The translations under genes were made by a program, and so were the position numbers. Of a stretch of 64,000 bases of DNA, positions 37,204 to 46,126 are shown piece after piece. Within the stretch, counting starts at the first letter, position 1. Each line of letters begins with the position of its first letter. Origin of the DNA: Saprospiraceae bacterium (GTDB taxonomy: Bacteria > Bacteroidota > Bacteroidia > Chitinophagales > Saprospiraceae); contig JADKCC010000002.1 in assembly GCA_016714785.1 (NCBI GenBank), forward strand, positions 620,001 to 684,000. The letters run 5' to 3'. The notes below the pieces were generated by a model, which was not told the DNA's origin, searched no databases, and was given only the letters and a program-made list of their open reading frames with translations.

Positions 37204-38160
37204 ATGATAAAAAAAGCGATTTACACTTTTGTCCTATTTTTCTTTTTGACTAGCTTTATGATGGCACAAGGCGGTAACAGCATTCAGTATGCATCATCTA
37301 ATCCTAATACAGACCCTAGCCCAGGTAATAATGGTGCAACTGTTACTTTGGATTATCAAGCTACAAGCGGCGGACGACACTCCTATCGTTATATTTTTGA
37401 ATTAGATCCATTAACCTATATGGAAGTTAAGTATAGAAATTCACAGTGGGAAATTTATGGATTTGAAACAGGAGGTACGCCAGAAGAAATTTTGTTTTAC
37501 ACAAGTGCTGTTCAATCCACTCCTAATCCCCCAAATCTTACATTTGGTAATTGGAGTAATGAAATGACTAATTTTAGTGGTACAGGCACACAAAGTGATA
37601 TAACTCTCCCTGTCGAACTATTGGCTTTAGATGCTCAAACTATTGATGGGGGCAAAAGTTTATTGACTTGGGCCACCGCAAGTGAAATTAACAACGATGG
37701 TTTTGACATCGAAGCATCTCAAGATGCGGTTGGTTTTGATAAAATAGCCTTTGTTAGAGGAAGCGGTACAACAAATCATGAAAAAAAATATCATTTTATG
37801 GATGAAAGGGTAAACGAAGGTCTGACTTATTATCGGTTAAAACAAATAGATTTTGATGGTAAATCTACATACTCAAAAGTTGTATCTGTTTTAAGAATAA
37901 CTGATAAATTTAATGCTATCAGTATTACGCCAAATCCTGCAAGTACCATTTTAAATATCGTACTTGAATCCAAGAATGATGATAATTTAGAAATAAAACT
38001 GTTAGATATTTTTGGCGAAACAGTACAACACCAAAGAACAACAACAAATCAAGGATTAACTAACCAATCACTTGACTTGCAGGATTTGCCCAATGGCATT
38101 TACTTTTTGCATCTTCAACAAGGTGCTGATAGGATAATTAAGAAAATTATAAAAGAATAA
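37204..38160 (+). CDS. Secreted protein with T9SS sorting domain, paralogue 1
   Basis: A 318-residue exported protein. A signal peptide (MIKKAIYTFVLFFFLTSFMM, cut after AQ) is followed by a variable domain of about 115 residues. Then comes LPVELLALDAQTIDGGKSLL and the fixed region WATASEINNDGFDIEAS to YYRLKQIDFDGK, and a type A sorting domain (ITPNPASTILNIV to IYFLHLQQGADRIIKKIIKE). From TQSDITLPVELL onward it is nearly identical in DNA and protein to the paralogue at 44891, while the N-terminal domain differs. It is probably surface-attached; its ligand is unknown. Confidence 0.88.
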   Translation: MIKKAIYTFVLFFFLTSFMMAQGGNSIQYASSNPNTDPSPGNNGATVTLDYQATSGGRHSYRYIFELDPLTYMEVKYRNSQWEIYGFETGGTPEEILFYTSAVQSTPNPPNLTFGNWSNEMTNFSGTGTQSDITLPVELLALDAQTIDGGKSLLTWATASEINNDGFDIEASQDAVGFDKIAFVRGSGTTNHEKKYHFMDERVNEGLTYYRLKQIDFDGKSTYSKVVSVLRITDKFNAISITPNPASTILNIVLESKNDDNLEIKLLDIFGETVQHQRTTTNQGLTNQSLDLQDLPNGIYFLHLQQGADRIIKKIIKE

Positions 38161-38182
38161 GCATAAAACACATTACAAAGTA

Positions 38183-38344
38183 TCCCGATGGTCGAAGTTT
38201 ATAACTTCGACCCTATATTTTAACCCCGTTGGATTAATATCCTACGGGGTTAAGAATTTTTAATTCGTCACCACAAATACCAAAACACAAAATCACAAAA
38301 CTTAGCATCATATAGTTTTGTGCTTTGTTTTTAAGTTAGGTGCG
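38183..38344. repeat. Modular hairpin repeat R1 (modules A-short, B, C)
   Basis: Starts CCCGATGGTCGAAG with the hairpin GTCGAAGTTTATAACTTCGAC, then module B (CCCCGTTGGAT with ATCCTACGGGG) and module C (inverted AGCACAAAAC / GTTTTGTGCT ending AAGTTAGGTGCG). Its end abuts the 3' end of the toxin gene on the other strand. Confidence 0.8.
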
Positions 38345-38348
38345 TTTT

Positions 38349-38609
38349 TTATACATAATGGCCACGTAAAGAGAAAACATAAATTTTATCGTCTAAAACT
38401 TGATATACAAATCTATGTTCTTTATTAATCCTTCTTGACCACTTAGGAGCAAGTTCATATTTTAAAGCTTCTGGCTTACCGATGCCTTTATATGGACCAT
38501 CAACAACAGCTCTTGTCAACAATGCAATTTTTTTTAGTATAGACTTATTACCCGTTTTGACCCAATAGCTCAAATCTTCTTCAGCTTGTGGTAAGTATAT
38601 TATTTCCAT
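38349..38609 (-). CDS. Txe/YoeB-family addiction module toxin, copy 1
   Basis: An 86-residue RelE-fold mRNA interferase. YoeB signatures are the N-terminal WVKTGNKSILKKIALL (usually WxxxDxKxxKKI), the PYKGIGKPEALKYELAPKWS segment, and RRINKEHRFVYQV followed by SLRGHYV, where the terminal His and Tyr contribute to catalysis. The start codon overlaps the end of the upstream antitoxin gene by 10 bp, the normal antitoxin-first order. A second copy near 43.65 kb is broken. Confidence 0.9.
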   Translation of the reverse strand: MEIIYLPQAEEDLSYWVKTGNKSILKKIALLTRAVVDGPYKGIGKPEALKYELAPKWSRRINKEHRFVYQVLDDKIYVFSLRGHYV

Positions 38610-38818
38610 AATTGATCTAACTCTTCTAGAGTCACCTTCTTACCTTTACCATTTAGTAAGTCTTCGTCACCTTGTTTTATTTTGTTTATAAAATCAATAT
38701 TGCAATAACTTTCAGCATTACCCGACACTTCGTATCTAATCTTCTGGGATTTCATGAATGTTGTGATCGCTTCTAATTGAGAAGGATCTTCCAAATATGC
38801 AGTGAAATTTATGGACAT
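38600..38818 (-). CDS. Antitoxin of the YoeB-type module, copy 1
   Basis: A 72-residue protein with MSINFTAYLEDPSQLEAITT FMKSQKIRYEV at the start, a short link and a C-terminal helix VTLEELDQLWK. It has no obvious classic Phd/YefM N-terminus, but its place directly upstream and overlapping the toxin start makes the antitoxin role likely. It is nearly identical to the copy at 43899-44117. Confidence 0.82.
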   Translation of the reverse strand: MSINFTAYLEDPSQLEAITTFMKSQKIRYEVSGNAESYCNIDFINKIKQGDEDLLNGKGKKVTLEELDQLWK

Positions 38819-38865
38819 GCTGAGTAAAATTAATTATAATATAACAATATAGTTTATTTTTAGTT

Positions 38866-39180
38866 CCCGGTGCTCGAAGTTTCTGATCGCCGAAGTATGC
38901 CGCTCCGAACTGCACTAACTCAGCCAAACTCGGAGACGATGGTCGAAGTCTGCAACTTCGATCCTATTATTTAACCCCGTAGGATTATTATCCTATGGGG
39001 TTAAGAATTTTAAATTCGTCACAACAAATACTAAAACATTAAAGCACAAAACTTAGCATCGAATAGTTTTATGCTTTGTTTTTAAGTTAGGTGCGTATTG
39101 AATTTACCCCGTTGGATATTAATCCTACGGGGTAAAGATTTATAAAATAGTGTATCGCAGTTGCAAACTGCGCCGATCGA
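38866..39180. repeat. Modular hairpin repeat R2 (A-B-C-D-E)
   Basis: A full-length copy: module A with CGAAGTATGCCG and the hairpin CGAAGTCTGCAACTTCG, B (CCCCGTAGGAT / ATCCTATGGGG), C (AGCACAAAAC / GTTTTATGCT, AAGTTAGGTGCG), D (TACCCCGTTGGAT / ATCCTACGGGGTA) and E (CGCAGTTGCAAACTGCG). Confidence 0.85.
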
Positions 39181-39282
39181 GTTTGAGAAGTTTTACAATT
39201 TGTCACCATAAATACTAATATATTAAATCTGACACCCCTTATAAACAAAACTCGCAAAGGTATTTACATTATTTAATAACCA

Positions 39283-39332
39283 CAATAGTTAAAAATAACT
39301 ATTGTTTACCGGAAGTTTTGATTATATTTTTG
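39283..39332 (+). promoter_or_regulatory. Operator-promoter site 2 (intact LytTR gene)
   Basis: CAATAGTTA (39283-39291), AAAA, TAACTATTG (39296-39304), then 20 bp and TATTTTTG (39325-39332). The start codon follows 28 bp later. Confidence 0.78.
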
Positions 39333-39360
39333 TGTCATTATTTTTTAAGACCAAAATATT

Positions 39361-39798
39361 ATGTCAGCCAACCCAAACACGCTCATCGTTCCCATCAATG
39401 AATACGTCGCATTGCAGACAGAACTGTCTATACTGAAGGCGCAATATGAAGAGCTAAAGGCACAAGTAAATCAAAAACACCTAGGAACACCAGCTACTTT
39501 ATTTGTAAAAGATCAAGGCATTACCAAAATAATATCGCTCTCTGATGTCATTATGATGGAAGCAGATAGTAACTATACTACTATACACTTAGTAGATGGG
39601 CAGCGTATCCTTACATCCAAGACCATCAAGTACTGGCTAGAAAAGATAGGAAACAATGATGATTTCATACGGCCACATCGTTCTTTTGTGGTCAATAAAA
39701 AATACTTAGTTTCATATCAATCAAATCCACGTTCTATCATCATAAGCGGAAACAAATCAATACCTATGGCTCGTAATTTTGATATTGGGATCCTTTAA
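39361..39798 (+). CDS. LytTR-domain DNA-binding protein with N-terminal coiled coil
   Basis: A 145-residue regulator without a receiver domain. Residues 1-45 form a short leader and coiled coil (ELSILKAQYEELKAQ). Residues 50-145 are a LytTR domain: SLSDVIMMEADSNYTTIHLV, ILTSKTIKYW, then IRPHRSFVVNKKYLVSY, the standard core. It is likely a dimeric activator or repressor of its own promoter and of the VGIN-type gene 160 bp downstream. Two truncated copies share its promoter and first codons. Confidence 0.9.
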   Translation: MSANPNTLIVPINEYVALQTELSILKAQYEELKAQVNQKHLGTPATLFVKDQGITKIISLSDVIMMEADSNYTTIHLVDGQRILTSKTIKYWLEKIGNNDDFIRPHRSFVVNKKYLVSYQSNPRSIIISGNKSIPMARNFDIGIL

Positions 39799-39958
39799 AA
39801 TAAATAATTCAAACAATTCAAATGACAAAAGACTCAAACAACCGAACGAAACACCTTAAACCCCAAACACAATTACAATTAACAATCAATCATTTACAAT
39901 TTACAATTTACAATTAACAATTCAACAATTAAGCATTAACAATTAAAATTTAAACATC

Positions 39959-40933
39959 ATGAAACACTTAATCTTTTCCCTTTCTTTTATCCTCCTATGT
40001 ACCCTATCATCACAAGCACAAGTAGGTATCAATACCGCAACACCCAATACATCAGCAGCACTAGATGTAACATCTACTGACAAAGGATTGCTTATCCCGA
40101 GAGTAGCATCGACAGGTGATATCGCAAGTCCTACTGCAGGTATGATGGTCTATCAGACAGGTGGTACGGCAGGATTTTATCTCTACAGCACTTCATGGAC
40201 ACTAGTAAGTGGTCCTGATAATCTTGGAAACCATACTGCTACAACTAACCTAAACATGGCCAATCAAGACATCATCTCTGTAGATAGTATAGGTACTGCC
40301 AAGGCTAAGATTGGTCCCAATACCTACCCAACCACCACTGGTACAAATGGGCAGGTACTCACTACCGATGGAGCAGGTGCCTTGTCTTGGGGCTCTGCAT
40401 CAAGTGGAGGTGGTGCACAACTATTAGTAAGAGCAAGTGTAAACTCCATACAATCATTCCTTACTGGATCATCCCTCGCACCAGCAACTGCTAGCTACTC
40501 CTTACCTGCCATTGCCACCTGTTTTGGAAATGTAACGACCAATGTAGGAAGTGCCTGGAATGCTGGTACAGGTATATTTACTGCTCCATCGGAAGGGCTT
40601 TATATGGTGACTGTGCAAATAGTAGGTCTTCTAGGGGTGGCTTCAACATCTGGGTATAGTTTAACTACCATACTTGATGTTGATAACAATTTAAATTTTA
40701 CGGGTACAGGGACATCCACTGTGATCACTGGAGGAGAAACGGATTATTTTGGAATTCATAATTTTTATGCTAATAACATCGCACCACCCTATAAAAATCG
40801 TTCCCAACTAACGGCTTTAGTCCCGCTTACTGCCAATCAGACTTTTTCGCTTCGAATTATGAATAACACTTTTGAATCAGGGGCGCCATCTACTAACGGC
40901 ACATCTCATATTACGATTGTGAAAATGAATTAG
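39959..40933 (+). CDS. Secreted VGIN-type repeat-stalk protein with C1q-like end
   Basis: A 324-residue exported protein. A signal peptide (MKHLIFSLSFILLCTLSSQA) leads to QVGINTATPNTSAALDVTST and GLLIPRV, the common start of Bacteroidota tail-fibre-like surface proteins. GTNGQVLTTDGAGALSWGS is a stalk segment. The C-terminal 140 residues (FTAPSEGLYMVTVQIVG to LTANQTFSLRIMNNT) look like a C1q/TNF-type trimeric jelly roll. It follows the intact LytTR gene after a G-poor leader, so it is probably a target of that regulator. A decayed homologue lies at 52.0 kb. Confidence 0.78.
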   Translation: MKHLIFSLSFILLCTLSSQAQVGINTATPNTSAALDVTSTDKGLLIPRVASTGDIASPTAGMMVYQTGGTAGFYLYSTSWTLVSGPDNLGNHTATTNLNMANQDIISVDSIGTAKAKIGPNTYPTTTGTNGQVLTTDGAGALSWGSASSGGGAQLLVRASVNSIQSFLTGSSLAPATASYSLPAIATCFGNVTTNVGSAWNAGTGIFTAPSEGLYMVTVQIVGLLGVASTSGYSLTTILDVDNNLNFTGTGTSTVITGGETDYFGIHNFYANNIAPPYKNRSQLTALVPLTANQTFSLRIMNNTFESGAPSTNGTSHITIVKMN

Positions 40934-40988
40934 CAAAATACTTCTAGAAATATTAAATAACGTTATTATCATATCGAATGAATACAGA

Positions 40989-43061
40989 ATGATAAAATTT
41001 ATAAAATTTCATAATAAAGTGCAATGGATAGTTTTCTCCATTGCACTTTTAATCTATGTCAATACCATTCCTAACAAATGGACCATTGACGATAGTGTCA
41101 TCATCTATCAAAACAAATTTGTACAAAGTGGTATCTCCGGTATTCCAGACATCATGAGCAAAGATGCATTTGCAGGTAAGCATGAGCAAGATTTGAATGC
41201 AGTAGTAGGGGGTAGGTATAGGCCCATGTCTATAGCAATATTTGCCATCCAAGCAGAACTATTTGCAAAAACAAAAATAGACGAGAAAGGCAAAGATGTA
41301 AAGGATAAAAAGGGAAATCATCTGAAAGACCTTAGTGAAAAAACGAGTTTTCCACATGTTTTACATTTCTTTAATGCCCTATGGTATGCATTGCTTTGTT
41401 TGGTGCTATATAGGACAATGCTATTATTATTCGACTCAAAGGAAGAAACGAATCCTACCAAAGCTAATTTCCTAGCCCTAGTTACCACGCTTATTTATAC
41501 CGTTCATCCTTTGCATACTGAGGCTGTTGCCAATGTAAAAGGACTGGATGAAATACTGGTGATGTTAGGCTCCGTGGCTACACTTTATTTTGTTCTGAAA
41601 CAATTCAAAGCCCAAATTGACAATCAAGTTGTAGGCACTAAAAAATATATGGTACTAGCTTTATTAAGTTATATTTTTGCCTTGTTTTCTAAAGAATCTG
41701 CTGTAACCTTTATAGCCGTTATTCCATTGGTTTTTTGGTTTTTTACAGATGCTAGTTTCAAGCATATTTTTAAATTGACTTTGCCCTTTATGCTGCCATT
41801 GGTTCTATTTTTGGGTGTGAGGTCGGCGGTTTTAAATCAACCCAATAAAGGTGCAGTGAGTGAGGAGTTGATGAACGATCCGTTTTTAGTATTAAATCCC
41901 ATTGCCAAATTTGCGCCTGTGGTTCAGGGGTCAGATATAAAGATATTGACCACGTTTAATGAAGACACTTATACCAAAATGCACTTTAGCAATCAGTTGG
42001 CAACCAATTTCCATACTTGGGGCAAATATGTGCAATTGTTGATCGCACCTTATCCACTTACGATAGATTACTATCCAAGACATATTGCTATCAAATCATT
42101 TAAAGACATTTCGGTTATTTTTTCTGTTCTCATTCATTTGTTTTTGATAGGGTGGGCATTATATCATATTCGCAGGAAGCACATTATAGCCTTTGGAATT
42201 TTGTATTACTTCATCACTTTTTCCATTGTTTCCAATTTCTTTTTCCCCATAGGAACTAATATGGCAGAGCGATTTATGTTTATGCCTTCGCTTGGATTTT
42301 GTCTGATAGTAGCAAGTTTGCTTTATAGTTTGGGAATCAAATGGAGTGGCAATCAAGATCAAAAAGGATTCAAATACATAACTCTCGGTTTGGGAATTTT
42401 GACAGTAATATTTTCTACCTTGACCATCAACCGAAATTTTGACTGGAAAGATAACTACACCCTGTTTTCCAAAGATGTGCATGTTTCAAAAAACAGTGGA
42501 AAGATCCATACTGATTTGGCCGCTGAACTTATCAATAAAGCCAACCAAATCTTGGAAGAAAAAGAATCGGATATTTTAGATTTATCAGCAGATGAGAAAA
42601 GAGCTGCCCTAAAAGATACTGAAGTTGAAAGAACGGAATTGTTTAATCGCTCTATTACATTATTAAAGAAAGCAATAGAAATACATCCATCGTACAATGT
42701 GGCTTGGTTACAAATGGGAAATGCACATCAATTTCTAGGTGGAATGGAAAGCAATACCCCTAATATCAACCTTACGTTGCTCAATACTGCCCTTGCTGCC
42801 TACGAGCAGGCTGATAAATATAAAGCCGTGGGTATGGATACGATCATTCCCGAATTCAAATCATTGTGCCTTATGGATATAGGCAAGGTGATGGGCGAAA
42901 AATTTGGGGACATCAATACTGGGATTAATTTTCTGGAAAAAGCAAGTATTTTAGACCCCAAAAATGCAGAGGCATTTCTATTGTTGGGAACAGCTTATTC
43001 TATGAAACAGGATTTCAAACAAAGTATAACAATACTCAAAAAGTCTAGCACTAAGACCTAG
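40989..43061 (+). CDS. TMTC-like membrane glycosyltransferase with TPR repeats, 3' end frameshifted
   Basis: A 690-residue protein. The N-terminal two thirds holds about ten membrane helices of the GT-C mannosyltransferase type, with the loop motif NTIPNKWTIDDSVI (Asp-Asp after the first helix, the usual catalytic site) and TVHPLHTEAVANVKGLDEIL. The C-terminal part has TPR units (HPSYNVAWLQMGNAHQFLGG, DPKNAEAFLLLGTAYSMKQD). This matches the TMTC/O-mannosyltransferase-like family. The frame stops in the last TPR, and the next frame (from 43061) continues it, so one indel near 43045 probably splits a single gene. Confidence 0.82.
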   Translation: MIKFIKFHNKVQWIVFSIALLIYVNTIPNKWTIDDSVIIYQNKFVQSGISGIPDIMSKDAFAGKHEQDLNAVVGGRYRPMSIAIFAIQAELFAKTKIDEKGKDVKDKKGNHLKDLSEKTSFPHVLHFFNALWYALLCLVLYRTMLLLFDSKEETNPTKANFLALVTTLIYTVHPLHTEAVANVKGLDEILVMLGSVATLYFVLKQFKAQIDNQVVGTKKYMVLALLSYIFALFSKESAVTFIAVIPLVFWFFTDASFKHIFKLTLPFMLPLVLFLGVRSAVLNQPNKGAVSEELMNDPFLVLNPIAKFAPVVQGSDIKILTTFNEDTYTKMHFSNQLATNFHTWGKYVQLLIAPYPLTIDYYPRHIAIKSFKDISVIFSVLIHLFLIGWALYHIRRKHIIAFGILYYFITFSIVSNFFFPIGTNMAERFMFMPSLGFCLIVASLLYSLGIKWSGNQDQKGFKYITLGLGILTVIFSTLTINRNFDWKDNYTLFSKDVHVSKNSGKIHTDLAAELINKANQILEEKESDILDLSADEKRAALKDTEVERTELFNRSITLLKKAIEIHPSYNVAWLQMGNAHQFLGGMESNTPNINLTLLNTALAAYEQADKYKAVGMDTIIPEFKSLCLMDIGKVMGEKFGDINTGINFLEKASILDPKNAEAFLLLGTAYSMKQDFKQSITILKKSSTKT

Positions 43062-43339
43062 TGACAGAGATACAAAAAAATCTAGCTACAGCTTATCAAC
43101 AATTTGCACTTGCGGATACTAAACAAAAAGATGGTTTATTGATAGCAGAAAAGCTTTTGATTGATGTTTTAAATGAAGAGAAAAAGTTGGCCGACAATGA
43201 TGTAAAAAAAAGGAATGGTTTGTTACATACCTTGGATTTATTGATTAGGAATTATACCCTGCAAGGCAAGACTGAAAAAGTTCATGAGTATAAAAGTGAG
43301 TTGCTTAAGCTTGATTCTGATAGCGTCAAAGAGAACTGA
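43061..43339 (+). CDS. C-terminal TPR part of the TMTC-like protein
   Basis: A 92-residue helical frame starting GTG 43061 (TEIQKNLATAYQQFALADTK) that continues the TPR pattern of the upstream frame. The expected junction, an Leu-Arg-Pro-Ser-Asp-type turn before EIQKNLATAY, is found in part in the third frame just before it. It is most likely the true C-terminus of the preceding gene rather than a separate one. The overlap TAGTG would also permit coupled translation. Confidence 0.6.
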   Translation: MTEIQKNLATAYQQFALADTKQKDGLLIAEKLLIDVLNEEKKLADNDVKKRNGLLHTLDLLIRNYTLQGKTEKVHEYKSELLKLDSDSVKEN

Positions 43340-43430
43340 ACACTTCAACGACGGAAACAACCGAATGGAGAAAACAGCCGAGCACTTGAACGATCCGAAT
43401 TATGAACAACGACGATCGGTTTCAACAAAT

Positions 43431-43645
43431 CCCGATCGCCAAAGTATGCCGCCCAGACCTACGTTGACTCAGCCAAACTCGGAGACGATGGTCGAAGTCT
43501 GTGACTTCGATCCTATATTTTAACCCCGTTGGATTATTATCCTACAGGGTTAAGAATTTTAAATTCGTCAACACAAATAATAAAACATTAAAGCACAAAT
43601 CGTAGCACCGAATAGTTTTGTGCTTTTTTTTTAAGTTAGGTGCGT
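43431..43645. repeat. Modular hairpin repeat R3 (A-B-C)
   Basis: Starts CCCGATCGCC and carries modules A, B and C, ending TTAAGTTAGGTGCGT next to the 3' end of the second YoeB-type toxin, exactly as R1 sits next to the first. Confidence 0.82.
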
Positions 43646-43648
43646 ATT

Positions 43649-43908
43649 TTACACGTAATGGCCACGTAAAGAGAAAACATAAATTTTATCGTCTAAAACT
43701 TGATATACAAATCTATGTTCTTTATTAATCCTTCTTGACCACTTAGGAACAAGTTCATATTTTAAAGCTTCTGGCTTACCGATGCCTTTGTATGGACCAT
43801 CAACAACAGCTCTTGTCAACAATGCAATTTTTTTAGTATAGACTTATTACCCGTTTTGACCCAATAGCTCAAATCTTCTTCGGCTTGTGGTAAGTATATT
43901 ATTTCCAT
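43649..43908 (-). pseudogene. Txe/YoeB-type toxin, copy 2, frameshifted
   Basis: Nearly identical to the toxin at 38349-38609 but with seven T at 43828-43834 where copy 1 has eight (38528-38535). The one-base loss breaks the frame after the first third. The rest, including the C-terminal GHYV, is conserved. This could be inactivation of a redundant toxin or a homopolymer error. The intact antitoxin copy lies upstream. Confidence 0.85.
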
Positions 43909-44117
43909 AATTGATCTAACTCTTCTAGAGTCACCTTCTTACCTTTACCATTTAGTAAGTCTTCGTCACCTTGTTTTATTTTGTTTATAAAATCAATATT
44001 GTAATAACTTTCAGCATTACCCGACACTTCGTATCTAATCTTCTGGGATTTCATGAATGTTGTGATCGCTTCTAATTGAGAAGGATCTTCCAAATATGCA
44101 GTGAAATTTATGGACAT
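43899..44117 (-). CDS. Antitoxin of the YoeB-type module, copy 2
   Basis: A 72-residue copy of the antitoxin at 38600-38818 with a single visible change (Cys to Tyr in NAESYYNID). It overlaps the start of the broken toxin by 10 bp. As it stands it would be an antitoxin without a working partner, able to neutralise copy 1. Confidence 0.82.
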   Translation of the reverse strand: MSINFTAYLEDPSQLEAITTFMKSQKIRYEVSGNAESYYNIDFINKIKQGDEDLLNGKGKKVTLEELDQLWK

Positions 44118-44164
44118 GCTGATTAAAATTTATTATAATATAACAATATAGTTTATTTTTAGTT

Positions 44165-44420
44165 CCCGGTGCTCGAAGTTTCTGATCGCCGAAGTATGCC
44201 GCTCCGAACTGCACTAACTCAGCCAAACTCGGAGACGATGGTCGAAGTCTGTGACTTCGATCCTATTATTTAAGAATTTTCAATTCGTCTCCACAAATAT
44301 TAAAACATTAAAGCACAAAACTTAGCATCATATAGTTTTGTGCTTTGTTTTTAAGTTAGGTGCGTATTGAATCAAAGATTCATAAAATAGTGTATCGCAG
44401 TTGCAAACTGCGCCGATCGA
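44165..44420. repeat. Modular hairpin repeat R4 (A-C-E)
   Basis: Same as R2, but modules B and D are cleanly missing: the A hairpin passes straight to TTTAAGAATTTTCAATTCG and C goes straight to module E. It shows that the hairpin modules can be gained or lost separately. Confidence 0.82.
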
Positions 44421-44522
44421 GTTTGAGAAGTTTTACAATTTGTCACCATAAATACTAATATATTAAATCTGACACCCCTTATAAACAAAACTCGCAAAGG
44501 TATTTACATTATTTAATAACCA

Positions 44523-44572
44523 CAATAGTTAAAAATAACTATTGTTTATCGGAAGTTTTGATTATATTTTTG
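44523..44572 (+). promoter_or_regulatory. Operator-promoter site 3 (LytTR cassette 3)
   Basis: CAATAGTTA (44523-44531), AAAA, TAACTATTG (44536-44544), 20 bp, TATTTTTG (44565-44572). Confidence 0.75.
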
Positions 44573-44600
44573 TGTCATTATTTTTTAAGACCAAAATATT

Positions 44601-44876
44601 ATGTCAGCCAACCCAAACACGCTCATGATTCCCATCAATGAATACGTCGCATTGCAGACAGAACTGTCTATACTGAAGGCTCAATATGAAGCACTACGAA
44701 CACATCTAAATAAAAAACAACATGATACAACAGCTACTGTATATGTAAAAGATCAAAATATCACGAAATCGGTTATGGTCAAGATCCACAGGTTATTAGC
44801 CTTTCTTCTTTTTGAACAATTACCACCAATGCATCATCACAAAATTCGCATTTTTCAACAATTTTATATATCATAA
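44601..44876 (+). pseudogene. Truncated LytTR-type protein, copy 3
   Basis: A 91-residue frame. The first 33 residues match the intact LytTR protein at 39361, then it diverges (ALRTHLNKKQHDTTATVYVK) and after DQNITKS runs into unrelated sequence. The LytTR DNA-binding core is absent. The promoter and about 200 bp upstream are the same cassette as at 36.5 and 39.2 kb. The T9SS paralogue 2 starts only 14 bp after the stop, so this frame may serve as a translated leader for it. Confidence 0.75.
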
Positions 44877-44890
44877 AAAATCACCATACA

Positions 44891-45841
44891 ATGAAAAACA
44901 GTATTTTTGTACTCATCATTACAGTGTTCGTGTCTCTTTTACATGCTCAACCGGGCAATACTATCCTCATGAACTCTTTTTGTGTCAGCGAAGACTTCAC
45001 GCTATCTTATGCATCTGCTTCTGGGTCGCCTAGCCGAAATGTTTATGAAGGGATTGGCAATTCTTTCAATCCAGTAAGAGTATTGTGGTCAACCGACAAC
45101 AATCGATGGGAGATCTGGACGGCTTTAGATGCGCTTCCTGTAGTGTATGATATATTGCTGTATTCCAATACATTTGCCTCTGTACCAAACCCACCAGATA
45201 AAGATACCGGAACGTGGGTGAATGAAGGTACTTGCACAGATCCTTTAGTGACGTTTTCGGGTACGGGCACACAAAGTGATATAACTCTCCCTGTCGAACT
45301 ATTGGCTTTAGATGCTCAAACTATTGATGGGGGCAAGAGTTTATTGACTTGGGCCACCGCAAGTGAAATTAACAACGATGGTTTTGACATCGAAGCATCT
45401 CAAGATGCGGTTGGTTTTGATAAAATAGCCTTTGTTAGAGGAAGTGGTACAACAAATCATGAAAAAAAGTATCATTTTGTGGATGAAAGGGTAAACGAAG
45501 GTCTGACTTATTATCGGTTAAAACAAATAGATTTTGATGGTAAATCTACATACTCAAAAGTTGTATCTGTTTTAAGAATAACTGATAAATTTAATGCTAT
45601 CAGTATTACGCCAAATCCTGCAAGTAACATTTTAAATATCGTAACTGAATCTAAGAATGATGATAATATAGAAATAAAACTGTTAGACATTTTTGGTGAA
45701 ACAGTACAACACCAAAGAACAACAACAAAGCAAGGACTAACTAACCAATCACTTGACATGCAGGATTTGCCCAATGGCATTTACTTTTTGCATCTTCAAC
45801 AAGGTGCTGATAGGATAATTAAGAAAATTATAAAAGAATAA
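44891..45841 (+). CDS. Secreted protein with T9SS sorting domain, paralogue 2
   Basis: A 316-residue exported protein: signal peptide (MKNSIFVLIITVFVSLLHAQ), a variable domain of about 115 residues unlike that of paralogue 1 apart from the similar spacing (RWEIWTALDALPVVYDILLY against QWEIYGFETGGTPEEILFY), and the same C-terminal 190 residues including the type A sorting domain. It lies just downstream of a truncated LytTR gene with the shared operator-promoter, so it is probably driven by that promoter. Confidence 0.88.
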   Translation: MKNSIFVLIITVFVSLLHAQPGNTILMNSFCVSEDFTLSYASASGSPSRNVYEGIGNSFNPVRVLWSTDNNRWEIWTALDALPVVYDILLYSNTFASVPNPPDKDTGTWVNEGTCTDPLVTFSGTGTQSDITLPVELLALDAQTIDGGKSLLTWATASEINNDGFDIEASQDAVGFDKIAFVRGSGTTNHEKKYHFVDERVNEGLTYYRLKQIDFDGKSTYSKVVSVLRITDKFNAISITPNPASNILNIVTESKNDDNIEIKLLDIFGETVQHQRTTTKQGLTNQSLDMQDLPNGIYFLHLQQGADRIIKKIIKE

Positions 45842-45863
45842 GCATAAAACACATTACAAAGTA

Positions 45864-46120
45864 TCCCGATGGTCGAAGTTTATAACTTCGACCCTATATT
45901 TTAACCCCGTTGGATTAAATTCCTACGGGGTTAAGAATTTTTAATTTGTCACCACAAATATTAAAACACTAAAGCACAAAACTTAGCATCGAATAGTTTT
46001 GTGCTTTGTTTTTAAGTTAGGTGCGTATTGAATCAAAGATTCATAAAATAGTGTATCGCAGTTGCAAACTGCGACGATCAGATGTGTAATGCATCGCAAT
46101 TGCAAACCTCGAAGATCGGT
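45864..46120. repeat. Modular hairpin repeat R5 (A-short, B, C, E, E)
   Basis: Begins exactly like R1 after the T9SS gene (CCCGATGGTCGAAG), followed by B, C and two E-type hairpins, the second degenerate. Module D is absent. Confidence 0.8.
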
Positions 46121-46126
46121 AGTAGT

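Noticed and set aside
38736..38927. Minus-strand frame beside the antitoxin, and its copy at 44035-44226
   Set aside because: It overlaps the real antitoxin gene in another frame and consists partly of repeat module A.
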